DNA of 64,000 nucleotides, taken from Synechococcus sp. MVIR-18-1. Its GTDB lineage: Bacteria; Cyanobacteriota; Cyanobacteriia; PCC-6307; Cyanobiaceae. The translations under genes were made by a program, and so were the position numbers. Position 1 is the first letter of the stretch. Each line of letters starts with the position of its first letter. The notes under the pieces were generated by a model. The model saw only the letters and a program-made list of their open reading frames with translations, was not told the origin of the DNA and ran no database searches. The stretch spans positions 1,860,001-1,924,000 of the forward strand of contig NZ_CP047942.1 in the NCBI RefSeq assembly GCF_014279835.1, written 5' to 3'. Shown here in pieces: positions 52,182 through 64,000 of this stretch.

Positions 52182-53819
52182 ATGGCCATGGCTGAGGTTC
52201 AGCCCCCAAAGGACGAACAAAACCTTCATCTTTCCGCTCAGGGAACTCTTGCCATCGACCTTGGGAGCACCAACACCGTGGTGGCCTTTCAGGACGGCAG
52301 CGCGTCGCCCCCTCAACTTCTAGACCTCCCACCGATCAGTCGATGCATAGGGGAAGTCCCGAGCCTTATCTGGAGCAACGCTCGAGCCGACTCTCAACCG
52401 CTTGTTGGCCGGCAAGTCCTCGATGGCGGACTCTCCGATGGATCATCCCTAGAGCTGCATCGTGACTTCAAACGCTGGATTGGAGTTTTAGATCGATCCG
52501 ACCTGCCATCCCATCCCCTGAGCCCTGAGCAAGCTGGTGAAATTCTGTTGCACCAGATCTGGAAATGCTTGCCAAAGACACTGTCGGTGAAGCGGCTGGT
52601 GCTTACAGCTCCGGTTGATCAGGCGTTTGGTTATCGCCAATGGCTGATGCAGGCCTGCACAAGCCTTCCGGTTGACGAGGTGGCGCTCGTGGATGAGCCA
52701 ACAGCGGCAGCCATGGGCGCAGGACTGCCTGCAGGCTCCAAGTTGTTGGTGGTGGACCTAGGCGGGGGCACATTGGACCTCTCCCTTGTCGCTTTAGAGG
52801 GAGGCGAGGGAAGAGCAGCTCCGTTAGCGCAGCTGTTGCGCTTTCGGGGACGTGATCTCAAAAACAGCAAGCAAACCTTGCGCTCGGCAAGGGTCTTGGG
52901 AAAAGCCGGCATCGCTCTTGGCGGAAGGGATTTGGATCACTGGATCCTGGATCACCTACTCCCCAACGATCCCGAACTGATTCTGAGAAGTCAGACGAGC
53001 CTTTTAAATGCAGCTGAACGCTTGAAATGCCGCCTCAGCAACCCCGATCTCGGAGAGGAAGAGACCCTGAGTGAGTTAGCCAGCGGCATCGACCTCACCC
53101 AACCCATCACCTTGTCGCTCAATCGCAACCAACTCCACGCACTTCTTGAACGCCGTGGATTGCTCAAGGTTCTTGAAGGACTGCTCGATCGCACGTTGGC
53201 CTCGGCCCGCCAGCAGGGCTGCACACCAGAAGACCTCAACGCCGTCGTCGCAGTTGGTGGTGGAGCCCAACTTCCACTGATGCGCCAATGGTTATCAGAG
53301 ACGATGAAGCCGGTGCCTTTGCTGACCCCACCACCTGTTCAAGCCGTGGCCACCGGTGCGCTCAATCTCACCCCTGGGGTAAGGATCAGAGATCTCCTTC
53401 AAAAAGGTGTGTATTTGCGCTGCTGGGACCGTCGGAGTAACGCCCATCACTGGCATCCCTTATTTCTGAGCGGCCAGCCATGGCCCTCTCTTCAACCTTT
53501 GATACTGAAGCTCAGCGCAAGCCGCAGCAATCAAAAAGATCTTGAACTCGTACTCGGGGAACCCCAAGGCGAACGGCGACACGAAGTGGTGTTCGTCGGA
53601 GGGCTCCCCACCGTTAGAGACAACAGCAATGTTCCAGACACCATTAGGCCTCTTTTGAGCCAGACCATTCGCCTTGAGCTCAATCCACTTGGCCAACCAG
53701 GAGAAGACTGCCTGCGCCTCGCTTTTCACCTTAATGACGACGCTCAACTCGTCATGAGCGGAGACGATTTAAGAACGGGTTTGGCCATCGAAACGAGCAC
53801 GCTGATAACGGTGCAGTGA
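52182..53819 (+). CDS. Divergent Hsp70 (DnaK-like) protein
   Basis: A 545-residue actin-ATPase protein: phosphate-1 loop AIDLGSTNTVVAFQDG near residue 25, LVDEPTAAAMGAG, VVDLGGGTLDLSLV as phosphate-2, and VVAVGGGAQLPLM as the adenosine motif. The C-terminal beta-like region is shortened and lacks the helical lid and EEVD-like end, so substrate handling should differ from DnaK. Such Hsp70 variants are seen in cyanobacteria beside DnaK1-3. A TTG-start membrane protein gene follows after 75 bp on the same strand. It is divergent from the conserved hypothetical at 51864. ATG at 52188 is an alternative start. Confidence 0.85.
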   Translation: MAMAEVQPPKDEQNLHLSAQGTLAIDLGSTNTVVAFQDGSASPPQLLDLPPISRCIGEVPSLIWSNARADSQPLVGRQVLDGGLSDGSSLELHRDFKRWIGVLDRSDLPSHPLSPEQAGEILLHQIWKCLPKTLSVKRLVLTAPVDQAFGYRQWLMQACTSLPVDEVALVDEPTAAAMGAGLPAGSKLLVVDLGGGTLDLSLVALEGGEGRAAPLAQLLRFRGRDLKNSKQTLRSARVLGKAGIALGGRDLDHWILDHLLPNDPELILRSQTSLLNAAERLKCRLSNPDLGEEETLSELASGIDLTQPITLSLNRNQLHALLERRGLLKVLEGLLDRTLASARQQGCTPEDLNAVVAVGGGAQLPLMRQWLSETMKPVPLLTPPPVQAVATGALNLTPGVRIRDLLQKGVYLRCWDRRSNAHHWHPLFLSGQPWPSLQPLILKLSASRSNQKDLELVLGEPQGERRHEVVFVGGLPTVRDNSNVPDTIRPLLSQTIRLELNPLGQPGEDCLRLAFHLNDDAQLVMSGDDLRTGLAIETSTLITVQ

Positions 53820-53894
53820 ACGGTCCGTCCACACACCGTTGAGAGTCCTTTCTCTCCTCCATAGAAAGGAGTTCATATAAAGAGGCTTTGGACT

Positions 53895-54737
53895 TTGGCG
53901 CTGCGTCGCCACCTGCCCCATTTTTGGATCATCGCGACCCTTGGAGGAGTCGCGGCACTTTGCGCTGGAGCTTATTTGTGGGAGCAACAGCTGCCGCGAA
54001 AATTAAGCCGAGCGCTCGCCACGGATGACCTCCCAGCCTGCCTGCGCTATGGAGAGCAACTAGCGGCCTTGCGTTGGCTCGGGCAAAAGGCGCCTGAAGA
54101 GCTTGCCATTTGTCGACGAAAGCTGGCTCAACAAACTTGGGACCAAGCTGATCCAGGTCAAGCTCTGCTCCTTCAAGAACAGCTCGTGAATTCAGGTGTT
54201 GGCTCTCCACAGCAAAAAGAGCAAGATCAAAAGCAGCTAAAACTCTGGCGTGATGAGCTGCGTGAACAGGCACTCTCTCAATTTCGCGCTGGACATTTAA
54301 ACGAGGCATTGACCATGCTTCGTCCGCTGGAGAAGCACGATGGTCGCCCCGGAAGCCGCTTGAGTAACAGCCTCAAGGAAAGCTGGAATCGCAATCGCCT
54401 TCAGCTTGAAAAGCTGAAAGAGCATGTGAACGAAGATCAGTGGTGGGAAGCACTCAGCGCCCTCAACCAGCTCGATCATCCCTGGTGGCAACGCCAAGCA
54501 GAACCCATCCGTCAGGAAGTAGAGCAGGCCATTGACGATTTAAGGGACCAGAAAGAACACCACAGCCATGGAGCCTTGCCGGCTCACACTGTGGCGAGAG
54601 ATCTCTTGAACGACGTGGTCGAAGCCCATATCCGCGAAGGGATGCCTCCTTGGGAAGCATTTATGGCCGGTTGCAGTGATCTAGGCGGCACCATCATTGA
54701 GGATGGCCCTGAGACCCTGTGTCAGGCCAAGAACTAA
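53895..54737 (+). CDS. Membrane-anchored hypothetical protein (280 aa)
   Basis: TTG start at 53895. One N-terminal transmembrane helix (WIIATLGGVAALCAGAYLW) and a helical soluble body with TPR-like amphipathic segments (LARYGEQLAAL-type, LNEALTMLRPLEKHDG), ending EAFMAGCSDLGGTIIEDGPETLCQ. A single Cys pair lies near the C-terminus. It follows the Hsp70-like gene and may be coexpressed. The start codon is uncertain, because an upstream AAGGAG lies at ~53866 and the frame is open further up. Confidence 0.6.
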   Translation: MALRRHLPHFWIIATLGGVAALCAGAYLWEQQLPRKLSRALATDDLPACLRYGEQLAALRWLGQKAPEELAICRRKLAQQTWDQADPGQALLLQEQLVNSGVGSPQQKEQDQKQLKLWRDELREQALSQFRAGHLNEALTMLRPLEKHDGRPGSRLSNSLKESWNRNRLQLEKLKEHVNEDQWWEALSALNQLDHPWWQRQAEPIRQEVEQAIDDLRDQKEHHSHGALPAHTVARDLLNDVVEAHIREGMPPWEAFMAGCSDLGGTIIEDGPETLCQAKN

Positions 54738-54790
54738 AGGGTCTTGGCCTGACTCTCCGTGAGACAATCGCCTGACTTGAACGGACGTCC

Positions 54791-55012
54791 ATGCAGCCGG
54801 GTGACAAGGTTGTCGTCTCCACCAGTGTTGTTGTTTTCAACCACCCCCAACATCGTGGAGAAAGTTTCGATATGGAAGGAAGTGAGGGAGAGGTTTTCAA
54901 GGTGCTCGACGATTGGAAGGGACGTCCAATCAGCCCAACGCTTCCTGTCGTTGTGGCTTTTGGCCGTTACAAGGCCCACTTCCGAGCTGACGAGCTGACC
55001 CCGGCGAGTTAA
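54791..55012 (+). CDS. ftrV: Ferredoxin-thioredoxin reductase, variable subunit
   Basis: The 73-residue SH3-like subunit of ferredoxin-thioredoxin reductase, shaping the docking site for ferredoxin and thioredoxin. Its motifs are VVVFNHPQHRGESFDMEGSEGEVFKV and GRPISPTLPVVVAFGRYKAHFRADEL. The catalytic 4Fe-4S subunit (ftrC) is elsewhere. It links petF and trxA of this window into one reduction chain. Its stop overlaps the end of the convergent pyrR gene by 4 bp. Confidence 0.94.
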   Translation: MQPGDKVVVSTSVVVFNHPQHRGESFDMEGSEGEVFKVLDDWKGRPISPTLPVVVAFGRYKAHFRADELTPAS

Positions 55013-55593
55013 GGCAAGCCTGAGGCTTCAGGGTTGTTTTCATTGACGCGTCGAAGGAAAACGCCCTCCTCCCCATCCAAGCCAAGCAGGCGCAGTTCAA
55101 TGCTTTCCGATCGACGCGTCGGTACCACCCTCCCGCAAAAATCCGGCTGAATTGGCAATTCACGATGGCCTCGGTCCACCATGACGAGCAGGGAAACTCG
55201 GCGTGGTCTGCCCCAGGCTTGAATCGCCTCCAAGGCAGCTCTCACGGTTCGCCCCGTGAAGACAACGTCATCCACGAGCACAACATCCCTTCCCTCCACA
55301 CTCACGGGGAGATCGGTGGCCTGGACCATGCGCACACCCACTCGACCTAAATCGTCGCGGTGGAAGGTGGGGTCGAGGGTGCCAGTGGCCACAGCCTGAC
55401 CGCTCTGATCTTTCAATGAGCTAGCAATAACACCAGCCAATTGAACGCCGCGGGTTGGGATCCCCAAAAGCACCAGAGATTCAACGGTTGGCACAGACTC
55501 CAAAACCTGAGATGCCAAGCGGGTCACAGTTTTTCGCAATTCATCGGCAGAGAGAATTTCAATCCGATTATCCCCAGCCTCTCGATCTGCCAT
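55009..55593 (-). CDS. pyrR: Pyr operon attenuator / uracil phosphoribosyltransferase PyrR
   Basis: A 194-residue PyrR. It converts uracil plus PRPP to UMP and, in Gram-positive bacteria, binds pyr-operon mRNA. The PRPP site is DVVLVDDVVFTGRTVRAALEAI; the N-terminal LGIPTRGVQLAGVI is also conserved. Whether it attenuates pyr genes here is unknown; no pyr genes are in the window. It is divergent from gpmI. Confidence 0.94.
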   Translation of the reverse strand: MADREAGDNRIEILSADELRKTVTRLASQVLESVPTVESLVLLGIPTRGVQLAGVIASSLKDQSGQAVATGTLDPTFHRDDLGRVGVRMVQATDLPVSVEGRDVVLVDDVVFTGRTVRAALEAIQAWGRPRRVSLLVMVDRGHRELPIQPDFCGRVVPTRRSESIELRLLGLDGEEGVFLRRVNENNPEASGLP

Positions 55594-55700
55594 CGCTTCC
55601 TTTCGAGGGAATCAGTGTATGAACGATTTTCCCCAACACGATCAGCTTTTGCAAACCTGAACGGTACGAATCAAAACCTTTTGGGCATCAAGGAAGTAAC

Positions 55701-57371
55701 TTGCTCCTGAAGAGGGACTTAAGAACTGAGATTGACGGAGTGAACGTACCGAACAACCTCGAAACAAATCTTCCCCGCAACGTTTCCGTTGCACCTGTGG
55801 TTCTTGCGATCCTTGATGGTTGGGGAATTTGTGACTCGACTGAGCACAACGCCATCCGCAGTGCTTCCACTCCTGTCATCGATGCGCTCTGGCATGCCTA
55901 TCCCCACGCCCTTATTGAAGCGAGCGGATCTCACGTGGGTCTCCCCGACGGTCAGATGGGGAATTCAGAAGTTGGCCATCTCACGATTGGAGCCGGTCGG
56001 ATCATCCGTCAGGAATTGGTGCGTATCAGTGAAACCGTGCGCGAGAAGCGGCTTGGCAGGACCTCAGCTCTTCAATCGGTCGCCGAACGTCTACGCAGCA
56101 CCAGTGGCACCCTCCATCTGCTCGGTCTCTGCTCCGATGGTGGCGTGCACAGCCATGTCGATCACGTTTGTGGATTACTCGAATGGGCAGAAGAAGAGGG
56201 TCTGAAGAACGTCGCCATCCATGCAATCACCGACGGACGAGACACGCCGACCCAAAGTGCACCAACACACCTGAGCAAAATCCAAGACGCGATTAGCCGT
56301 CATGGGATTGGCCGCATTTCAAGTCTCTGTGGGCGCTACTGGGCGATGGATCGAGACCATCGCTGGGAGAGAACAGAGCGGGCTTATGCCCTACTGACCG
56401 ATCCTGATGTGGAGCTCCACAACGATGAACCGTCGTCTGTCTTAGCCAGCAGCTACGCCAACGGAATCACCGACGAATTCTTAGAGCCCGTTCGCCTCTG
56501 CGGCGATCCACTGCGAGATGGTGATGCGTTGCTGATGTTTAACTTCCGACCAGATCGGGCCAGACAGATTGTTCAGGCTCTTTCATTGCCAGAGTTTGAA
56601 GGTTTCAAGCGCGTTCATCAGCCAACACTCGACTTGGTGACGTTTACCCAATATGAAACTGACCTTCCTGTCTCAGTGGTCTTTCCACCCGAATCACTCG
56701 ATCAGCTTTTGGGGCAGGTGGTCGCTGATGCCGGCCTGAAGCAGTACCGCACAGCAGAAACGGAGAAATATCCCCATGTCACCTACTTCATGAATGGGGG
56801 AATCGAACAGCCCCTTCCAGGAGAAAAGAGGCACCTCGTTCCCTCTCCCCGAGTCGCCACCTACGACCAAGCTCCAGAGATGTCAGCCGACACTCTCACT
56901 GAAAGCTGTGTTGCGGCAATCCAGCAGGGCGAACACTCCCTTGTTGTGATCAACTATGCCAACCCCGACATGGTGGGACATACCGGGATGATGGAAGCGG
57001 CGACGCAAGCGATTGAAACAGTTGATCGCTGTATCGGAAAACTTCTGGATGCAGTGGGTCGAATGGGTGGAACGTTGCTGATCACCGCAGACCACGGAAA
57101 TGCCGAACGTATGCAAGGTCCGGATGGTCAAGCCTGGACCGCACACACCACCAATCCTGTACCCGTCATTTTGATCGAAGGAGAACAACGCAAGGTTCCA
57201 GGGTTGGGGAATTCAATTCGCCTCCGTGAAAATGGTGGGCTTGCCGATATTGCGCCAACGCTTCTTCAGCTGCTCAATTTAGACAAACCGGAGGCCATGA
57301 CTGGCATCTCCTTGATTGAACCGATCGAAGCCTCAGCTCCATCTGTGACCAAGCTGCCTCAACCCGTTTAA
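55701..57371 (+). CDS. gpmI: 2,3-bisphosphoglycerate-independent phosphoglycerate mutase
   Basis: Interconverts 3- and 2-phosphoglycerate without bisphosphoglycerate. The 556-residue iPGM has LAILDGWG near the N-terminus, the Ser nucleophile in [23 protein letters not shown] and the metal sites in TADHGNAE. The start is not settled: TTG at 55701 and GTG at 55740 are the in-frame choices, and the first ~28 residues look atypical. It is followed by secG 13 bp downstream. Confidence 0.95.
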   Translation: MLLKRDLRTEIDGVNVPNNLETNLPRNVSVAPVVLAILDGWGICDSTEHNAIRSASTPVIDALWHAYPHALIEASGSHVGLPDGQMGNSEVGHLTIGAGRIIRQELVRISETVREKRLGRTSALQSVAERLRSTSGTLHLLGLCSDGGVHSHVDHVCGLLEWAEEEGLKNVAIHAITDGRDTPTQSAPTHLSKIQDAISRHGIGRISSLCGRYWAMDRDHRWERTERAYALLTDPDVELHNDEPSSVLASSYANGITDEFLEPVRLCGDPLRDGDALLMFNFRPDRARQIVQALSLPEFEGFKRVHQPTLDLVTFTQYETDLPVSVVFPPESLDQLLGQVVADAGLKQYRTAETEKYPHVTYFMNGGIEQPLPGEKRHLVPSPRVATYDQAPEMSADTLTESCVAAIQQGEHSLVVINYANPDMVGHTGMMEAATQAIETVDRCIGKLLDAVGRMGGTLLITADHGNAERMQGPDGQAWTAHTTNPVPVILIEGEQRKVPGLGNSIRLRENGGLADIAPTLLQLLNLDKPEAMTGISLIEPIEASAPSVTKLPQPV

Positions 57372-57384
57372 GTAAGATCAAGCC

Positions 57385-57615
57385 ATGCTTACGACTGTTC
57401 TCTCTTGGGTTTGGATCGGCAGTGGTGCCGTTCTGATTCTTCTTGTTCTCTTGCATAGTCCCAAAGGTGATGGGATGGGAGGGATAGCAGCAAGTGGAAG
57501 TTCATCGTTCACCAGCTCTAGTAGTGCAGAGGCAACCCTGAATCGCATTACCTGGACAATGCTTTCATTTTTCTTGGCACTAGCTGTGATTCTGAGCGCT
57601 GGCTGGCTGAACTAA
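57385..57615 (+). CDS. secG: Preprotein translocase subunit SecG
   Basis: A 76-residue membrane protein of the SecYEG channel. Two helices (VWIGSGAVLILLVLLH and LNRITWTMLSFFLALAVILSA) flank a Gly/Ser-rich GMGGIAASGSSSFTSSSSAE loop, typical of SecG. It lies 13 bp after gpmI, the conserved cyanobacterial order. Confidence 0.93.
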   Translation: MLTTVLSWVWIGSGAVLILLVLLHSPKGDGMGGIAASGSSSFTSSSSAEATLNRITWTMLSFFLALAVILSAGWLN

Positions 57616-57935
57616 ATCAAGTTCATCCGACCAATTATCTTTCACAAACGCTTGAATGAAGGCTTATAAAAAGCCCTAGAGACAACAAAAGCAGCTGATA
57701 TCGTTTTGATGGGAATCAAGAAGACTTACCCATTCGGCGTAGGCCTTTTTTTCTCCATGGGACTGCACGTTAATTCCCAGGTTTTCCGCTTCTTCTTCGA
57801 CCCGGAGTTTCAGACCCAGTCTTTGAGTTCTGTTCATTGCCTTCAAAAGCAAACACAGATGGATTGCTGGCAACCCATCCCATTAAAAAAGCCCCCGCGT
57901 AAACGGAGGCTAAAAACACAGTTCGGAAACTTGTT
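57616..57935. other. Intergenic region with groL terminator
   Basis: About 320 bp between convergent secG and groL. Its weak frames look like shadow frames. It contains the minus-strand terminator of groL at 57886-57913. Confidence 0.6.
57886..57913 (-). terminator. Intrinsic terminator after groL
   Basis: Read on the minus strand, GCCTCCGT/ACGCGGGGGC-type arms with a short loop are followed by a run of six T. It lies about 23 bp past the groL stop. The stem has one or two mismatches. Confidence 0.75.
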
Positions 57936-59564
57936 TTAGTAGTCGAAGTCGCCGCCCATACCGCCACCAGCAGCAGCTTCTTTCTTCTCTGGCATATCAG
58001 CCACGATGCATTCGGTGGTTAGCACCATGCCGGCAATCGAAGCAGCATTTTGTAAACCAGAGCGAGTCACCTTGGCAGGATCAACAATGCCTGCAGCGAG
58101 CATGTCGACATACTCACCATTGGCAGCGTTGTAGCCCTCGTTAAAGGACTTGGACTTGACGTTTTCAGCAACGACAGCGCCATTCACGCCAGCATTTTCA
58201 GCGATGCGCATCAAGGGAGCAGTCAGCGCTGAGGCCACAATGTTGGCACCGATCAACTCTTCGCCGGAAAGGTTGGCGGCTGCCCACTCTTCCAAGATTG
58301 GTGCCATATGAGCCAAGGTTGTACCGCCACCAGGAACGATGCCCTCCTCAACAGCTGCCTTTGTGGCGTTGATGGCATCTTCCAAACGAAGTTTCTTGTC
58401 CTTCATCTCTGTTTCGGTTGCTGCTCCCACCTTCACAACAGCAACGCCACCGGCCAACTTGGCTAAGCGCTCTTGGAGCTTCTCCTTGTCGTAGGTGGAG
58501 TCGGTCTCGTCCATCTGCTTCTTGATCTGCTCGCAACGCGTTTTCACAGCCACCTCATTGCCTTCGGCAACAATCGTGGTGGTGTCTTTGTTGATGGTCA
58601 CGCGGCGGGCAGTGCCCAACATCTCCAGCTTGGCGTTTTCAAGCTTCAGACCTTGGTCTTCCGTAATCAACTGGCCGTTGGTCAACACCGCCATGTCTTC
58701 GATCATCGCTTTGCGACGATCACCGAAACCAGGAGCCTTGACTGCAGCCACATTGAGTACGCCGCGCAAGCGGTTCACCACCAAGGTGGCAAGAGCTTCT
58801 TTCTCAATGTCCTCAGCAATAATCAGGAGAGGCTTACCAGTGCGAGCAATTTGCTCAAGGACAGGTACCAAGTCTTGTACCAAGCCGATCTTCTTATCAG
58901 TTAAGAGGATGTAGGGCTCGTCCAGAACCGCTTCCATCCGCTCAGTATCTGTTGCGAAGTAAGGGGAGATATAACCCTTATCGAAACGCATACCCTCGGT
59001 GACTTCAAGCTCGGTCTCCATAGATTTCCCTTCTTCAAGAGAAATCACACCTTCTTTACCAACTTTATCCATAGCGTCGGCAATCATTTTGCCAACTTCT
59101 TCGTCGTTACCAGCAGAGATCGTGCCAACCTGAGCGATGGCATTGCTGTCTGCAATCGGCTTAGCGTTTTCTTGGATCTTCCCAACCAAGAAATCGGAAG
59201 CCTTATCAATACCCTTCTTCAGAGTGATTGCGTTGGCGCCGGCTGCCACGTTACGAAGGCCAGCTTTCACCATGGCATGAGCCAAAACGGTGGCTGTTGT
59301 GGTGCCATCACCAGCAGCATCGTTGGTTTTGGATGCGGCCTGACGAATGAGAGCAACACCGGTGTTTTCGATGTGATCCTCAAGCTCGATCTCTTTGGCA
59401 ATCGTGACTCCATCATTAATGATCTGAGGAGCGCCAAATTTCTTCTCAAGAACCACATTGCGGCCTTTAGGACCGAGGGTTACTGCTACAGCTTCGGTGA
59501 GAATGTCGATGCCTTTTTCGAGAGCACGGCGAGCATTCTCGCTATAAATAATTCGCTTAGCCAT
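57936..59564 (-). CDS. groL: 60-kDa chaperonin GroEL
   Basis: ATP-driven folding chaperonin of 542 residues. It starts [18 protein letters not shown], holds the ATP site ([30 protein letters not shown]), and ends with the Gly/Met-rich tail [10 protein letters not shown]. The start 59564 is preferred over 59573. It follows groS on the same strand with 70 bp between, both controlled by the CIRCE element upstream. The second GroEL paralogue common in cyanobacteria is not in this window. Confidence 0.97.
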   Translation of the reverse strand: MAKRIIYSENARRALEKGIDILTEAVAVTLGPKGRNVVLEKKFGAPQIINDGVTIAKEIELEDHIENTGVALIRQAASKTNDAAGDGTTTATVLAHAMVKAGLRNVAAGANAITLKKGIDKASDFLVGKIQENAKPIADSNAIAQVGTISAGNDEEVGKMIADAMDKVGKEGVISLEEGKSMETELEVTEGMRFDKGYISPYFATDTERMEAVLDEPYILLTDKKIGLVQDLVPVLEQIARTGKPLLIIAEDIEKEALATLVVNRLRGVLNVAAVKAPGFGDRRKAMIEDMAVLTNGQLITEDQGLKLENAKLEMLGTARRVTINKDTTTIVAEGNEVAVKTRCEQIKKQMDETDSTYDKEKLQERLAKLAGGVAVVKVGAATETEMKDKKLRLEDAINATKAAVEEGIVPGGGTTLAHMAPILEEWAAANLSGEELIGANIVASALTAPLMRIAENAGVNGAVVAENVKSKSFNEGYNAANGEYVDMLAAGIVDPAKVTRSGLQNAASIAGMVLTTECIVADMPEKKEAAAGGGMGGDFDY

Positions 59565-59634
59565 AGGAGGCAATTAAAAAAAGTTAAGAGGAAAATTCAG
59601 TCGTTTCTGAGATAAATCTCAGAGGAAATTGCGG

Positions 59635-59946
59635 TTAGCCCACAACAGCGAGAATGTCTTTCTCAGACAGAAGCACGTACTCGTCGCTACCAAGCTTGAT
59701 GTCTGTACCGGCGTACTTGCTGTACAGAACCTTGTCGCCAATTCCGACTTCAGGAGCCTGACGACTTCCATCGTCGTTGGACTTACCAGGACCAACCTGG
59801 ACGACTTCGCCAACTTGGGGCTTTTCTTTGGCTGTATCTGGAAGAAGGATGCCGCCTGCAGTCTTTTCCTCGGATTCAGAGATTTTTACGAAGACGCGAT
59901 CTCCAAGAGGCTTAACGGTGGAAACGCTGAGGGAAACAGCTGCCAT
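59635..59946 (-). CDS. groS: 10-kDa co-chaperonin GroES
   Basis: Lid for GroEL, 103 residues, starting [20 protein letters not shown]. The mobile loop [19 protein letters not shown] and the conserved [16 protein letters not shown] are intact. The ATG at 59946 is preferred over an in-frame start at 59988 close to the CIRCE element. First gene of the groS-groL operon. Confidence 0.97.
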   Translation of the reverse strand: MAAVSLSVSTVKPLGDRVFVKISESEEKTAGGILLPDTAKEKPQVGEVVQVGPGKSNDDGSRQAPEVGIGDKVLYSKYAGTDIKLGSDEYVLLSEKDILAVVG

Positions 59947-59998
59947 GAGTATTTGAAGAGCAAGAACAGGGCGCTCGGCGCCGCACAAACGATGCGAG

Positions 59999-60025
59999 TT
60001 AGCACTCGAGGTCGTTGAGTGCCAA
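59999..60025. promoter_or_regulatory. CIRCE operator (HrcA binding site)
   Basis: TTAGCACTC, a 9-base spacer, then GAGTGCCAA; consensus is TTAGCACTC-N9-GAGTGCTAA, so one base differs. It sits 53 bp upstream of groS. In cyanobacteria CIRCE binds HrcA and represses groESL at normal temperature. Confidence 0.92.
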
Positions 60026-60061
60026 AGCTAGGTCCGTTGGTGGGCGAAGCACCAGCCGTGA

Positions 60062-61630
<1,569 letters not shown>

Positions 61631-61701
61631 TCGTCATCGGAGCGCTTGCGCTCCGATCATGACCAGCATTTCGCTTTCCCATTCTTCGCAGCCTCCCTTT
61701 C

Positions 61702-62109
61702 ATGTCACTCACCCTCCGCGTTCTGGCACCAGACCAGAGTGTGTTCGATGGCTCGGCTGATGAGGTCATCCTCCCCAGCACCACCGGCCAAGTCGGCATC
61801 CTTCCAGGTCATGTCTCTCTGCTTGCTGCTCTCGACGTTGGGGTCCTCAGAGTGCGTACCAATAGCGATTGGCAATCCATTGCCTTGATGGGTGGCTTCG
61901 CAGAGATCGAATCCGATGACGTCACCGTTCTGGTGAATTCAGCTGAACTCGGCGTCAACATTGATTCCACATCAGCTGAAAGCGATCTTTCAGCTGCACG
62001 CACTGCCGTCACGAAGTTAGATGGCCAGCCTTCCTCTCCTGAAAAAGTAAAAGCCCAGCAACTTTTCGAACGGGCTAGGGCGCGTGCCCAAGCGAGCCAA
62101 CCAACTTAA
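61702..62109 (+). CDS. atpC: ATP synthase F1 epsilon subunit
   Basis: Inhibitory and coupling subunit of F1, 135 residues: MSLTLRVLAPDQSVFDGSADEVILPSTTGQVGILPGHVSLL and a helical C-terminal part with KLDGQPSSPEKVKAQQLFERARARAQ. Cotranscribed with atpD. The helical hairpin can block rotation, limiting ATP hydrolysis in the dark. A strong terminator follows. Confidence 0.97.
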   Translation: MSLTLRVLAPDQSVFDGSADEVILPSTTGQVGILPGHVSLLAALDVGVLRVRTNSDWQSIALMGGFAEIESDDVTVLVNSAELGVNIDSTSAESDLSAARTAVTKLDGQPSSPEKVKAQQLFERARARAQASQPT

Positions 62110-62136
62110 GTTGTAGAAAACAACGATCGATTTCAT

Positions 62137-62165
62137 AAAAGCACCCCTTTAAGGGTGCTTTTTTG
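62137..62165 (+). terminator. Intrinsic terminator after atpC
   Basis: The stem AAAAGCACCC/GGGTGCTTTT (ten pairs) with a CTTTAA loop is followed by further T. It lies 27 bp past the atpC stop. Confidence 0.9.
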
Positions 62166-62223
62166 TGAATTAGGTTTTACTTTCGAAGCTGTTTTTGCAA
62201 TATGCAACATCAAAAACAGCATT

Positions 62224-62246
62224 AAAAAGCCCCGTCGAAACGGGGC
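62224..62246 (-). terminator. Intrinsic terminator after the PSRP-3 gene
   Basis: On the minus strand GCCCCGT pairs with ACGGGGC around a TTCG loop, followed by five T. It lies 53 bp past the stop of the PSRP-3/Ycf65 gene. Confidence 0.85.
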
Positions 62247-62298
62247 GCGGGGCTAAGGCTAAAACCTGGATCACGGAACAACGAAAACAATCGTTGGA

Positions 62299-63743
<1,445 letters not shown>

Positions 63744-63744
<1 letters not shown>

Positions 63745-64000
63745 TGCGCAAAGAGTGGCCCGTGCTTCTTGGAGCGGTCGTCCTAATCGGCCTCCAAACC
63801 ACCCATCTTCTGGATTGGCTCTTGCTGCAGTCGGCAACGCTCGTCTTGGGGGGATTAGGAGGACTCAGTCTTTTGATTTTGCTGCTGGCGAGGCGCATTG
63901 CCAGCCAAGCCGATCATCTCGCCGAAATGCTCGGTGAGCCGATTGGCACGCTTGTGCTGACAGGCTCCGTGATCCTGATTGAGCTGGCTCTGGTCACCAG
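63744..64000 (+). CDS. ChaA/CAX-like cation:proton antiporter (3' truncated)
   Basis: The first 85 residues of a polytopic protein that runs past the window end. The start is MRKEWPVLLGAVVLIGLQTT, followed by hydrophobic helices and LAEMLGEPIGTLVLTGSVILIELALVT. The GEPxGTLxLTxxxxxIE stretch is the first repeat of the Ca2+/H+ antiporter (ChaA/CaCA) family. It starts in the TGATG overlap with the HAD gene. Ion preference is not decidable. Confidence 0.8.

Noticed and set aside
57706-57939. 77-codon plus-strand frame between secG and groL
   Set aside because: It runs through the groL terminator hairpin and has no protein-like pattern.
59565-59575. AGGAGG near the groL start
   Set aside because: It lies on the plus strand; on the coding (minus) strand it reads CCTCCT, so it is not a ribosome-binding site.

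Overview
The window reads as a chromosomal segment of a marine picocyanobacterium of the Synechococcus group. Supporting genes are psbV (cytochrome c550), a plant-type [2Fe-2S] ferredoxin, ftrV, PSRP-3/Ycf65, Ycf46, a Vipp1/PspA protein, a phycobilisome-linker protein, a cyanobacterial-type RpoZ and several cyanobacteria-only DUF families (DUF2808, DUF1818, DUF2811, DUF3104). Coding density is high in the conserved blocks. There are two tRNA genes and no rRNA, CRISPR array, insertion sequence or phage module. The strain cannot be fixed from the sequence alone.

Layout. 1-9.2 kb: tail of an OmpR-type response regulator, then a mostly minus-strand run (M23 peptidase, biotin ligase, class I aminotransferase, thioredoxin, Vipp1/PspA, a translationally coupled EamA transporter-GT4-GT39 cassette) interrupted by one plus-strand DUF721/DciA-like gene. 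9.2-24.5 kb: mostly plus-strand information-processing and envelope genes (sppA, aroH, DUF2808, rpmH-rnpA-PH-yidC-DUF177-ycf46, serS, rseP, rpsN, pnp, rsmI), with minus-strand cysQ and an HTH protein, then tRNA-Arg(UCU) and a pterin dehydratase.

24.5-32.7 kb is a looser, AT-richer accessory stretch of short hypothetical genes, several below 60 codons. It carries a COQ4-motif protein, a DUF3104 protein, a second DUF2808 protein and long gaps. 32.7-38.7 kb (minus strand) holds a 1,222-residue 5-oxoprolinase-type HyuA-HyuB fusion, a NagB-family protein and a SpoIID/LytB protein. rnz and psbV follow. 40.3-42.7 kb is a second AT-rich patch with a phycobilisome linker carrying a C-terminal hydrophobic segment, a DUF1330 protein and a perfect 17-bp hairpin.

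42.7-57.6 kb is housekeeping again: ferredoxin, serA-prmA, S4-domain protein, tRNA-Val(GAC), murD, EVE protein, DUF2811, DUF1818-rpoZ, a divergent Hsp70, ftrV, pyrR, gpmI and secG. 57.9-64 kb has groS-groL under a CIRCE operator, atpD-atpC, PSRP-3, a HAD hydrolase whose catalytic motif lies upstream of any ATG/GTG/TTG start, and the 5' part of a ChaA/CAX-like cation antiporter.

Several functions cluster: ribosome and membrane-protein biogenesis (rpmH-rnpA-yidC), RNA turnover and translation (pnp, rpsN, rsmI, serS), ATP synthesis next to protein folding, and possible cell-wall or amino-sugar metabolism (SpoIID, NagB, 5-oxoprolinase).
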